Source: Moniliella sp. 'wahieum'
Lineage: Eukaryota > Basidiomycota > Moniliellomycetes > Moniliellales > Moniliellaceae
Direction: 5' to 3'
Assembly: GCA_003971905.1 (NCBI GenBank)
Contig: RSEE01000009.1
Span: 372,001 to 436,000, forward strand
Length of the DNA: 64,000 nt
Below, one piece after another: positions 22,166-32,943 of this stretch. Position numbers and translations under genes: made by a program. Under the pieces are notes generated by a model. It had not been told where the DNA came from and did no database searches. It saw nothing but the letters and a program-made list of their open reading frames with translations. How positions within the stretch are numbered: the first letter of the stretch is position 1; each line of letters opens with the position of its first letter.

Positions 22166-23419
22166 ATAAAACTCGCTAATATTATCCACCCTGTGTGCGA
22201 AAATGATGAAGACGCACAACGAAGATGAAGCTCGAAAACAGATGAAGTCGATGAAGAGGAGGCAAGAAAGGGCGGGTCTAGCTAGCCCGGATCCCGTGCC
22301 TAACGGTGGACTAGTATAATAGGAGTAGAGTAGAAGGGAGGTTGGGAGTAGGGCGGGAGTAGGTCATTATAGATTTTTGGGAGAAGTGAGAGATTCTTTC
22401 GAGACTTAATACTTCAAGACTGGACTACGGCCAAGGCAATTGGTAAGTCACCAGCCTGCAATAATGGGGCAGAACATAAGGAGTACGTTCGGAGGGATCG
22501 GCGGGTGTGGACAAGGAGGCAGGCAGTCACGAGAAAGCGCTCTCTGAAGATTGACTGCGGCTACTATGCGTCACACGCCGGAGAATAGCTATGTGTAGGA
22601 CCGAAAGAACTTGTGTGGCGAACCTCTGGAGATGTAGCAATGCAATCACAATGATGGTGGTGATCGTTCAGCTCAGCTCTAAGCCTTCTGCCACACCTGG
22701 AAAGGACAGGGGTTCAAACAAGCCCGAGAGGATATTCACGTGGGGGCTTCGGAGGTCAAATCCGGGGGAAAGGATGATAAAATGCCTTGATGGCCTGTGT
22801 ACGGGACCGCGGGTCCCAACATTACGAACTTCCAAATTAGCTCAAGGAGCGTGTCCGACACGACCTGTACGTTGTGCACGCAGTGAAGAGAAGGAAACAG
22901 ACAGAAAAAGAACCTCTTGTAAAAAAGCTCCTGATGCGGCCTGACGCTAGTCCAATCTTGAGTGCAACAGGGAGAGACGGAAAGTGTGGAAAATGAGGCG
23001 CGATACACCAAGTGAAACGGGGTGGCCTCCGGGAAATGAATATCTTGCCTGGCGGAGGCCGAAAGGGAGGCAGCCCTTTAGTTCGTCGGGCAAGGGGACC
23101 ACAGACGTAGGCCTGAAGCGCAAGCTTCGGACTAAAGAGTCGTCGTCCCTGTTCCTTATGTAGTTGATATAATAGAGGTATCATATATCATCCCCGAGCT
23201 GAGTCCTAGCGAGGCTGGTATTGAGGGAGGATGTAGAACAAAACGATTGGTCGCTGGCCTCCAATGCATTCTTAGTCCAGAGCGGCTTTATGGGGGTTGA
23301 TCGTGGGCACTGACCTGAGGAGATGACCGCACTAGTAGTCATGGCGGTTGCTCTCTGTGTGGCGCACTGACTACCTGTCAGTATCGGTTGCCTTAGAACT
23401 AATAAATCCTGTTGGCGTG

Positions 23420-23480
23420 CAACTTGGGCGCCGGATATGTGGGTAGGGGGATCGAACCCTGCGCACTGGCGCCCAGTTGG
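23420..23480. repeat. Imperfect hairpin with internal tRNA B-box-like sequence
   Basis: Arms of about 12 bases (CAACTTGGGCGCC and its near complement GGCGCCCAGTTG) enclose a 35-base loop. On the minus strand the loop contains GGGTTCGATCCC, a good match to a polymerase III B box. Immediately after the hairpin a 16-base unit (TTTCGCTACGTCCTGG) occurs twice in tandem. No complete tRNA cloverleaf can be drawn. Confidence 0.45.
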
Positions 23481-24217
23481 TTTCGCTACGTCCTGGTTTC
23501 GCTACGTCCTGGTCTCGCTTTTGTCCACTGGCTGCCGGCGCCATGCTGCTTGTGTCAACATGCCAACCAACGTTCCACGTCAAGTATATCTATTAGTTTG
23601 CCAGGATATCAGGTGATATGCATGATGTAACCGACACATTTGGGTTAGGTTGGCCCGTTACCGGTTGCCCCACATCAGATACGTTGGGTATCAGGTACCC
23701 GGCACTCGGTAAGCAACCTGCTTGCATATAGGGGCATGCCCGCGACTAGAAACATCGGCAAGGCTACCGTCCCACAGCGAAAACAGTGACGCCTGAGGCG
23801 TGAGGCTTCGTTCAAGCTTCATCCTCATTGATCGTGCAACGACAGAGACGTATCAAAGGAAACTTTGAGCGGAGTACATGTTTCTTTTGGAGATAGATCG
23901 CCCGAGGAAGAGGTACAAAGAAAGATGCAGGCAACCAACACCCTCCGCTCGAAAGAGAAAAACAAAAATCATGGATGACCCCATTGTGATCGACGTGCTG
24001 GATCCAACAGCCAACGTTCCTTGACGAAGAGGCGGGAGAGGATACAAAGCACAGGCGGGGTGTCCTTGACTAGTGACGAGTGACGCGTGTTGCACAACGG
24101 TGGAGAGAACAAGGATTGAGGCTTCAGCTAAGGCACTGAGGGGGAAAAGAAATGGGGGAGGGGGGGGCGTAGAGGGTAAATGTTGGGCCCCCCATTAAAG
24201 GTGATGTGTGAGGTATT

Positions 24218-25653
24218 TTAAAGAAGGATGGCCATCGCTATCACCATGAGGAGGGTGATGGGCCCCAAGAGGATTGGGCCAGGCGATTTGCTGGGCTAAG
24301 GTGAACGACTTGCCCTTGACAGAGGAGAAGGAGTCTCCGGCAAACAGCTAAGCAAACGTCAGCAACCCCAAATCTCAATCGCCAATTCGCTATGCAGGGA
24401 AAAGAAGAAAAAACTGTGTCAAGGGGACGTACCGCGATATCTTTAAAGTAAGTTTGGGTGGCAGGTGTGGCCCATGAAGACGAAGCACCACCAAAGAATG
24501 AAGTAAAACATGATCTTGTCTACCCACGTCTGACCGTTGTTATCCCACATGTCACGGCGTGCGTGGGAGGCGATATTGTTCGGTGAGGAGGCCGAGCCGG
24601 CATTGATGGTGGCAGTGCGGAAGACGACACCACTGAGCGAAACAGCGGGACGTAGAAGCTCCATTGACATTACAATTCAATTACACCATTGGCAACGTTG
24701 GGCTCATTGACCTGAACGTAGAGCGCCAAGTTGGTCCAGCTGCCTTTGCTGAACTGAAGGAGCCACGTCCGAGCGAGACGCCATAGTCGGAATTGCAAAT
24801 GATGCTGGTACCCTTGGGCGTTGCCTTCTTGGCTGGGCAAAGTTTGTACCCTCCCCCCAACTTTTGGGGGATGTAGGCATAGATCTCGCCTTGGCGCCTG
24901 CGCCACATCACCCGAGCCGACCAGCAGGAGGTGCCGGTCCCGTCGAGCGACCCACCTTCACGCCGGAGGTAGAAGCATTGATCGGCACATTGCCTGATGC
25001 CCCGACGGAGGAGTACAGTCGGGCAGCTTACCTCCCTGGACAAAGTTAAAGTCTGAGGGGAAGTACATGAGTAGGTAAGCGCGAGTTGCGGACGGGACGG
25101 GTCGGACGCATTGGTCTGGCCAGCAGTGCGGGAAGCAACGACATAGGGCGTGCTGCTGGAGGAAGGTCCACCGTTACTGCCAAGGAAAGGCTGGGGGTAG
25201 AATGCAGTGCCGCCAGAAGGATTCGAATGAAGGCCATATGAATTGGCGCCATAGGTGACAGAGAGGACTTGGCTGTCGCTCCCGAGCTGGAGCTGGAGGC
25301 GGCAGGATCGGGTGTGAGAACGAGGTTTCCAGGGTTGGAAGAAGCGGCCATTGAACAGGTTGAGGCTGCTCCCTGGCCCAGCGCCGACTGGTTCGCGGCG
25401 CGTGGGCTCAGGCTCCGCCGGGAGGCAGGAGCGGAGGCGGCCAGGTCCCACGCCCAGCCATTGGGGCGATGCCACGCTGGGAGAGGGTGGATGCGGTGCC
25501 TGAGCCGGCGGTCTGAGAGGGTAGTGGTGGTGTTGGCAAATCCGGCCGCTGAACAGCAGCAGCAGGCGGGCTGCTGCGCCGAGGAGAGCAAGCGCAGCGG
25601 CAACAGGGGGGATGCGCAGCGCATTCGAAGGTGGTGGTGGTGGCGAGACGCAT
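24218..25653 (-). CDS. Secreted family-14 polysaccharide lyase (alginate/glucuronan lyase-like)
   Basis: Polysaccharide lyase family 14 enzymes cleave uronate-containing polymers by beta-elimination. Evidence for the family: GGTAFYPQPF, then MYFPSDFNFVQGGKLP, the segment SARVMWRRRQGEIYAYIPQ, then SDYGVSLGRGSF, QFSKGSWTNLALYVQVNEPN followed by VANGVIEL, and FFGGASSSWATPATQTYFKD. These match, in order, the conserved blocks of fungal PL14 proteins. The N-terminus after ATG 25653 has a hydrophobic Ala/Leu stretch (VAAALALLGAAARLLLLF) like a signal peptide. After the last intron (24348-24432, GTACGT) the C-terminus ends LGPITLLMVIAMAILL, a hydrophobic tail without following charges, consistent with a GPI-anchor signal. 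The gene is spread over three frames by several one-base losses. Catalytic residues cannot be assigned safely. Confidence 0.75.
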
Positions 25654-27220
25654 CCTGCGGGACAAGGATCGCCCACTGGCGCCGCGCCTCTGGCGCGCCG
25701 ATCGGCAGCGCTGCTGCTGCGCCCGCGGCGCCAGCCAGCAGGGTACCACCTGCTGCCAGCTATCCACCCGCCACAGCTCTTGCAATTTCACGAGCACGTC
25801 GAGCACGTGACCGCTTGCCCCCACATGTGACTGACGTGTGACATGTGACGCCCCGAATGTTGCACGAGTGCGGTCTGTCTCACGTGGCGGGCGCATATTT
25901 TTGTTGCGGGCTCTGACGCCGTGGAGGACAGGGAACAGGAAAACCAGATGAGCCGGGTGTTGCCTGTTACATGTTACGCAATATTAGGCAATGGCCGCAT
26001 GGACCCATCTCGAAGGCAGTGGCCGGGAGGAACCGGGGGGCGCGTATTGTTGCCTGGTGCTGTCGTCGACGAGGGACAGTGGCTCAGCTCAGTATAGTAC
26101 GTTCAGTCCGGTCAGCAGATGTCAAGGTCAGCGCTCACAGCAGGGGCCGGTCAGCTTGTCTTTGGCAATGTTGACAACGTTGACATGCGCGACAGTCACA
26201 TGTGACTGGCTGGGTGCACCCTATAAGAAAAAATTGAATCGCACGACTCTGGTCCTCGGTCCTCCTTCTGTGAATATACATGTGAATCAATCAACCTGAT
26301 CTGCCCCTGAGGCCTGGGAGGCCTCACGCGTCACACGTCACGCCCTCAACGTCACCGATCACTTCAGCCTCAGAGACTCGCCCGTTTCGAAAAGTAGAAA
26401 GTTTTGGGGAAGCTGCAAGAGCGGCACTGGTTAATGGCCCATCCATTGGGTCTGGGGAATGGGTGGTATACGCAGGGGGGGTGATAGTGAACGTGTTGAA
26501 GCTTGAACCTTGAGATGAGGTTTTCAGCGGAAGACAGGGATCGTCGATGGTCGATGGATGGAGACAGTGGGGTCAATGGGAGAATGGGCGATGGCGGAGA
26601 CTGTGTCAGGAGGGCTGACACGCTGAGACGCCCAGCAGATATGCACAGAGCCACAGTTGTGCTGATACTGAGGTGGAACATGTAAGTGAAGCTCTCACTC
26701 AGATCTCAGATCTCTCAGTGCTGATGCGGATGCTGAGGCACTGATTGCGGGGGCTGGCTGGCTGGTCACAGTGGCTATAGTGTTGACTGAGGCTGACGCG
26801 CTGACCCGTGACGCGTGACGGCGCTAATGCCCTTGAAGCTTGAAGCTTGATGTATCAAGTAACATGTAACAGTTCGTATAATCGCGGGACATCAGGAGGA
26901 GCTTCAAGCTTCATGCTTCAAGCTTCATGCCTTCAAGCTCTTCACAAGCTTCCGTGACTTCACGCTTCACCCCAAAGTTCAAGAACATCGACAGAGGTTG
27001 ACATAGGATGGAGGTCGCGATTCGTGTCGCCGTCCGAGGCGCTTTAATGTTTACCCACTCAGTGTACTGAACTCGGTGTGCTCAGGAGCTGAGTGTACTC
27101 TCGCAGTACTCCATATACTCACAATGCCCAACAGCACTGCAGTACTCAATATTCACCGGACTCACCCTCCTATTATACCCTAGTGATGCGATCAACCCAT
27201 TCTTCCACATCGCGCTGGCC
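25654..27220. other. Intergenic region between divergent PL14 and the 27 kb gene
   Basis: No gene is visible. Dyads ACATGTGACTGACGTGTGAC (about 25824-25843) and GTCACATGTGACTGG (26195-26209) lie here, as do CTTGAAGCTTGAAGCTTGA and CTTCAAGCTTCATGCTTCAAG runs at 26830-26945 and TCACGCGTCACACGTCACG at about 26322-26340. The block could hold the two divergent promoters, but no TATA box is evident close to either start. Confidence 0.5.
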
Positions 27221-29227
27221 ATGGCAGCAGTGCCTGTCGGTTCCTCGGAGTATGTTCCTGCGGCCGGTAGGTCAGCCAAACCCGAGACAGACATCAGCGC
27301 CTCTGTTGCCCCCGCCCCTCCTCCGGAACAGCCCGCAGCTGGGGACGTGCAAGACACAGGGGGTTACCACACTGCCCCTGTGCCAGGGGCAGACTGGCCT
27401 AAGAAATGGCCTGTTTGTCCAGCGGCAATTGATTATTTTGCCGAGTAAGTACCCCCTGCTTTTCTACATCCTTCTCTTCTGCTCTCCCTTTGTCTTCCCC
27501 GCCACTCCCACCGCCACCAACATTGACGCTGCCGCTACCACCCCATCATCCCCCATGAGCACAAGCCATCACACCTCCCCCACCTTCTCCGCCGCTGGCC
27601 TCCCCCGTCGAATGGGCGACAAATTTGCCACGCCCAGTCTTGCTGCCTACTCGTTGCGCGACAATGTCCTTCCGGCCCAGCCCTTGCGCCCACTCGCACC
27701 CGCCCGCGCAGTGCCACCACCTCTATGTTCCCCCTCCTTCGTTGCGGAACATTTACAATGCGGTCCCCCGCACTACGGCGACGACAACTTTGCACCCGAA
27801 CCGCAAACGCGGTAATACCTTCTCCATGACCTCAGCACCTTCTTCGTCTGCCTCTCGCACCACCTCGCCCCCGGCGGTGCGGCGCTCTTCATACCCACAC
27901 CCCGCTTCCCTCACCTTCGGACCTGTCCCGGTTTACTGCGGAGCGGTACCTCCAACCGACATCTACCGGGTCGGGGTTGTACCACAAGCCCCGGTCTCGC
28001 GCTGGATCACGGCAAGAGTCCGTATCCGAGATGAATCGAGCGACGCTCGACGACCGTGCCTCGTCCTCCGTTTCACCCACACCTCATTCACCCGTGTTGC
28101 CTACGATCCAAGGTACGAGGTATACCGTGTCGCAACCGGCCGCGCCACAATCCACCCCACCGCAAGAGATGGGCAACATCTTTTCTCGCATTGAGACCAT
28201 CACGCGGCCGGTGGAACTGACAATCCAAACGTTGCTCTTTCGTATCTTCCGCACACTCCAGGTCGAGTTTTTACGCTACCCTACCCAGCCCGACTCGCCC
28301 AAGCCGTCTGAACAAGCAGCGCCCGAAGCCGAATCCAAGTCCGCCCACCCCAACGCCCTCCCCCTCTGCTCCTGCTCCTCCTCAACCTTCAGGACCTTCG
28401 CCTCAAACGGCTACCAGTGGGTACATGTGTCTTCTCCTCCTTGGCCATATCCCGCCTCAAAACCAATTTGACGCTGCCTGGGTCGCGCGTGTGCAAGAGC
28501 GGATGCAAGCTGTCCACGCGCATCCCGAGCTGCTCAATGCGGAAGAAGGCGGGGTGAGCTCGGTACGCGATATTGAGGATATGTTCCAGATGTTGCGCGT
28601 GCTCGTTGGGTGCATCCGTCGTGTATCGGATGTGATGGTGCGCAGTGGAGTGTTGCGACCACCTGGAGCTGGAGCTGGAGCTGGCACAGTGACCGATGTC
28701 AATAACAACATTAAGTCCCAACGTACGTCTTTAGTTATCCCCCACCCCATGCGCTGTACTACCCATCTGTTGGACTAGTGTCTGTGCCTAACCCCACTCT
28801 CGCCTCTTTCATTTTCCCTTTGTCAGCTCCTACACCCGCTCTCCACCCATCCGACCCTACTGTGGCGGGGACGAATGGCACAGCAAGCCAAACCTCCTGT
28901 GACATGGGCTTTGCCCTGCCGCCCACGGACCCGAACCTCGAACTGATCGCACCAGAGATGGCGCATGCGATGCAATCCCTTGCTTCGTCTGGCGTGGCTG
29001 GACATCCACCGTTTGCCAGCACAGCCAACGCGGCCAGCGCGGAACCACCTTTGAAGCGCGCACGACCCATGCCGCCACACCCGCGTCAGTCGTCCCCGCA
29101 CGAAACACCGGTAGCGGAAGAAGAAGGGATGGATGGGGTCAACAAGACCCGCGCTTGGCTTTCCTCTCAAGCGGGCTACCAACCTGATGGAGCGAATTCG
29201 AAACGGCCTCTAGCACCGGAAGCATGA
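27221..29227 (+). CDS. Pro/Ser-rich protein of unknown function
   Basis: The first exon (27221-27444) encodes MAAVPVGSSEYVPAAG and ends WPKKWPVCPAAIDYFAE at a GTAAGT splice site. A long Pro/Thr/Ser-rich stretch follows. Two more ordered blocks stand out: MGNIFSRIETITRPVELTIQ followed by TLLFRIFRTLQVEFLRY, and FDAAWVARVQERMQAVHAHP with DIEDMFQMLRVLVGCIRRVS, which looks like a helical, possibly coiled-coil segment. Another intron is at 28723-28778 (GTACGT...GACTAG). The tail is Pro-rich with a basic patch (PPLKRARPMPPHPR) that could be a nuclear localisation signal, ending KRPLAPEA and TGA at 29227. Disorder around a short helical domain and a basic patch suggest a nuclear regulator, but I do not recognise it. 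At least three frame changes are needed. Confidence 0.55.
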
Positions 29228-30429
29228 GCCGTTTTATTGGTTTCGACTCCCTTTTCTCGTCTCTACAACCTTGCTGCACTCTCTACCTTCTTCCCCTTGC
29301 CATCTCTACGTGGGACGTCGTGGTTCATTCGTACCATACGATTCCCATTCCCTAGGGACCTATGGATCATTGATCCCAAATCCCAGGTTACAGTATACCT
29401 TACGACGACACTGCTCTTAACGATCCGCACTGCACTTCTGTTTTCTCCTTTGCGTTTTTCCCTGTCGTATCATAGTCGTTCTACAGACAGGTGATGGTTA
29501 GGCAGTTATTACCATTGCAGATGGAGCTCTACTTCCTCGAGCTTCGTGGGGCACATGTCACGGCCAAGCCGCCCTGCACCCTATGCATGCCTGTCCGAGG
29601 GGTACAGCTAGGGGCGGGGGAGGAACGAAGAGAGGGTGGGAAACGAACTTATTTTCAGTGATTTTTCGTAAGAGAACTTAAGACGACCCCCTCCTCTTGA
29701 CTCGTGTCATCTCCTGTGTGTGGTTGCATGCCACGCAAATCCAATAGGGGGGCACAGAGCGAAGGGGTGGCGTGTATAGAATTGTGGTGCCGTATTAGTG
29801 TGTGTAGGAGAAACTAGCCGACTATAAGCGTCATAAATACAGTGTTTGCAGGAGCGTTTGTGTGTCCTGCCCATCAGCATTGGTCGAGGGTGCCAGAAAG
29901 AGGACACAGCATTTTGGTCCTTTTTTCTCATTCGCTCTTAGAGCAGGGACTAGCGAGGGTGCCATGTGGGAGAGAGGAGCACAGCGACACATCCCACTCC
30001 CTCCTTTCCCCAATTTGCACGTCTCAGCATGCAGCACGAGACAGACCCGCTCACCACCGTTCCCCAACAGGCATGCGATCCGATGCAATACGCTCTTAAC
30101 AATTAGACACATCTGTTCCGGTAAGGCGTAGGAAGGAGCTGGCGCAGGCATCTGTGCCGAGCTTCTCCTCGCCCTGATACTCTGCGTGCGGTGGCCCATG
30201 CTGCAAGTACGCCTCGATAAGGAGAAGGCAGGCTGGTTGAGGAATTGGTCTTGTGGCTGCAGCACGCTGGAGGCATTACAGTGGCGCTCCTGGTGCACTG
30301 TGTGCGTTTCTTGCGTTTCGTGCGCCTCTTGTGCCAAGCGGGCAGAAAGCAGGAGCCCCCCTCTGCGCGTTGTACCCAATCGTCCTCCTGTCCGAGGCGA
30401 AGAGAGCACACTACGCGCTTGCTTCGCGC
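29228..30429. other. Intergenic region between convergent genes
   Basis: No gene is recognised. A long minus-strand ORF (down to 29831) enters from the LRR gene, but its composition degrades beyond about 30480, and I treat that part as read-through noise in a possibly mis-framed 3' end. The remainder is probably 3' UTR of both genes. Confidence 0.4.
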
Positions 30430-32320
30430 TCAAGTGGGGAGCGAGGAATGAAAGAACGCTAGCACGCACGTGAGGCGGGAGGGTAACCCACCACGAGGGG
30501 TGGCACCAGCAGAACGAACGCAACAGCCCAATACCCGCGCTTTGCCTACCATGCTTAATGCTTCGGACCGCACCGTGCTGCTCGCCTTGGCGTTGAACGA
30601 GCCCATGGGTGTAGTACGGTAAGCGAGTACCGGAGGACAAAAGAAAGTCAAAACGTTTCTGGAGGATGCGTGCAGACTTGTCCAACCATTCGGATTGGTT
30701 CTTGATAGGTTGAGCTCGGGCCTTGGAAGGACACAGGATATGGTAGGCCTTTGCGACCAGCCTAGAGACGAGCGGAGCGTTCCTTCGGAACCAGAGGAGT
30801 GTTCGTCCTTGTCTTCCGACAGGGACGCCGCGTCCACCTCGGGACCAGTATCGGCGCCCAACACTACTCCAGCACCATCTACAATGGTAGGAAGCGAACT
30901 TGGAGCCCATTCGATCGTCGTGTTGCCCAACAAAATACTTGCTTCGCTACCGCCATCGACATGGCCATAGCCATCGTCGTCGCCATCGCTATCACCATCC
31001 CTTCCATCCCCTTTCCCCCACCACCGCAGCCTCATACACGCCATCATCAACACCACCTCGGCACGTGTCCAATCATTGCCCTGGAGCACGAGGGCGCGAA
31101 GGCGGGGACATCCAGGTCGAAGTGCTCCCCCAGCCCAAAGGGGATGTAGGACGGAACAGCGGGGCAAATGTCTGCTGTGGGTGTGGAACGGCCGGCCATG
31201 AGGTGCAAAGCTAGGTGTGGATCGATGGGGCTGGAACGCAAGATGAACATGGCAAAGAGGTAGGCGACGTACCCCCCACCGTGGTCAGATGCGTAGGCAT
31301 ATCTCCGTTTCCGTCTAGGGGAGAGAAGGGTAGGACATTGTCCCGGTCTTCGAAGCCAAGGTTGCTCAGATGCAGGTGAGTGAGGGTGGAGGCATGTAGG
31401 TTCTCCAGAAACGCTTCGAGCGACGGGATTTGCTTGCCAGTCAAGCCCAGTGAGCTGAGCTTGAGCGTCTGCAGTGCCGAGTACCCGATTGCGTTGCTGA
31501 ACTGGGCCACGCATTCTGGGTCGGTCTGTGGCAAAAAAACCAAAGAATTAGAACCCACCTCGTACCTCGTGCCTGGTACCCTCCTCCCTTTGACTCGCTA
31601 TCCCTATACCCCTACCCTCCGAGAGAAAAGGACGTACAAAGAGTTCGCTGTTGGCACTCAGACTGAGTATGCTGAGGGTAGCGTTGCCCATAAGAACCGG
31701 GAAAGGGAATCAAGTGCGTCGGAAGCGAGGCTTGCATTGTTCATGTTTAACTCAAACAAGGTGGCGATTGGGCGAACGTCCCACCGTCGTGGAAGGGTGG
31801 GACAAAGTAGCTGGTCCAGCTCGGGCTGAGATGGAATTCCGGCCCATAAATCTCTCCCTGGAGTGTCCTGCTCAATCTTGCGTGCGGCCATCTTATGAAG
31901 GAAGATGACAGGAAAGTACGTGGCGCATACGCTCATGTTGCGAAGGATGGTGCGGTGGTACTTGGTCAACACCGAGCTGCTGCCCCGCCAGACAAGGAGG
32001 ATCATGTCCCTTCCCTGCGCCGGATCGGAAGCGGAAGAGGCAGAAGGGTCTGTCCCTTCAGGATGAGTGGGGCGGACAATATGAAAGGTACCCGCGCCGC
32101 GAGCCTGAGAGCAAGCTCGGAGTTGGTCCTGCAAGCTTTCGCTGAGCAGGTGGAGGTCCGCGCGGGTTCGCACGGTGCCAATGCGCTCCTCATGCTCGCG
32201 CAAGGGGATAAAGACAGGACCAGTGTCCCAGTCGAATACCAGGCCTCGCCCCTCTGCGTACGGCGTAGCGGGGAGGTGGAGAGCCCAGTCGGGTGGCGAG
32301 GATAGGTCGGCCTGGGCCAT
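30430..32320 (-). CDS. Leucine-rich-repeat protein of unknown function
   Basis: ATG 32320 opens MAQADLSSPPDWALHLPATP, followed by a 200-residue region of mixed helices and strands without a recognised domain (VFDWDTGPVFIPLREHEERI; VLTKYHRTILRNMSVCATYF). LRR units follow: LMGNATLSILSLSANSELF just before an intron at 31526-31637 (GTACGT...CCACAG), then LQTLKLSSLGLTGKQIPSLE and LTHLHLSNLGFED, and after a second intron (from about 31282, GTACGT, to CCTAG near 31216) CPRLRALVLQGNDWTRAEV. The spacing of Leu and Asn fits RNI-type repeats that form a curved protein-binding surface. The third exon contains an acidic Asp/Gly stretch and a region readable in either of two frames (including APLVSRLVAKAYHILCPSKA), so the true C-terminus is uncertain. 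Confidence 0.6.
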
Positions 32321-32693
32321 GCTGGGCCGCAGGTGGTGGTGGGGTGAGTGGAATCGCGAGCTTCATCACCCCCGCATGTGAGTGAACATTTCACATACGC
32401 ATGTCCACCATCGTTTGCTACGTGACATGTGACGTCACCGCGTCACCATTGCCATCACAGCCTCCATTTCCTCAAGCACGCGAACACGCTGATCAATCCT
32501 ACATCCTACTCTCAGCGTCTCACAGCTCAGGCCAGCATCATCCGCAGTTCTGCGTACTCCGTACTACTGACTCTGTCCCGTCAGATCGAGTTGACGCTTA
32601 GCCTCACGCTTCCAGCTGGAGAACAAACAAAACATAGCATTCGCATCGGCCCCTCGCATCTCACAAAAGCAAGCATACTCGGCAGGTCCATCG

Positions 32694-32802
32694 TCCTCTT
32701 CCTCTTCCTCTTCCTCTTCCTCTTCCTCTTCCTCTTCCTCTTCCTCTTCCTCTTCCTCTTCCTCTTCCTCTTCCTCTTCCTCTTCCTCTTCCTCTTCCTC
32801 CT
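32694..32802. repeat. CTTCCT hexanucleotide array (about 18 copies)
   Basis: An almost perfect (CTTCCT)n tract of about 108 bases lies in the 620-base gap between the start of the LRR gene (32320) and the stop of the HSF-type gene (32944). The apparent poly-Glu, poly-Arg/Lys and Leu/Phe ORFs across it come only from the repeat. Homopurine-homopyrimidine tracts of this kind can adopt triplex DNA, and the copy number is likely to vary between strains. Confidence 0.9.
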
Positions 32803-32943
32803 CGCTCCGCGGGGTAACATTTAAAAGTACATCGGTGGCGCTTCCCTCTGACGTCCATCCCACATCGTCACACGTCACAGGATCCCACCATCCCACGCTT
32901 TCCCGTCGTGCTGCGCACGGCACGCCTGATTACAGATTGGCGT

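Larger units (their letters stand above)
20116..24217. other. 4 kb gene desert with short palindromic repeats
   Basis: Apart from the promoter of the Gly-rich gene, nothing here looks like a protein. The longest ORF (minus strand, 20012-21493) overlaps that gene's intron and leader and has random composition. Repeated words are dense: GTGACATGTGACTAG at 20708, CTCAGACC/CTGAGATCTGAG runs at 20580-21160, CCGGTGACCAG at 21113, GGTGACCGGTGACTGGTG at 21459-21476, CACGTCACGTCACGCGTCACGCG at about 22096-22118 and an imperfect hairpin at 23420-23480. Two segments (about 22260-22420 and 23150-23230) are AT-richer and could be eroded mobile-element pieces, but no family can be named. Confidence 0.5.

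Noticed and set aside
23440-23470. tRNA gene on the minus strand
   Set aside because: The B-box-like GGGTTCGATCCC is present, but no acceptor or anticodon arm of proper length can be formed.
32564-32923. ORFs with long poly-Glu or Arg/Lys runs
   Set aside because: They are translations of the (CTTCCT)n tract, with no flanking conserved sequence.
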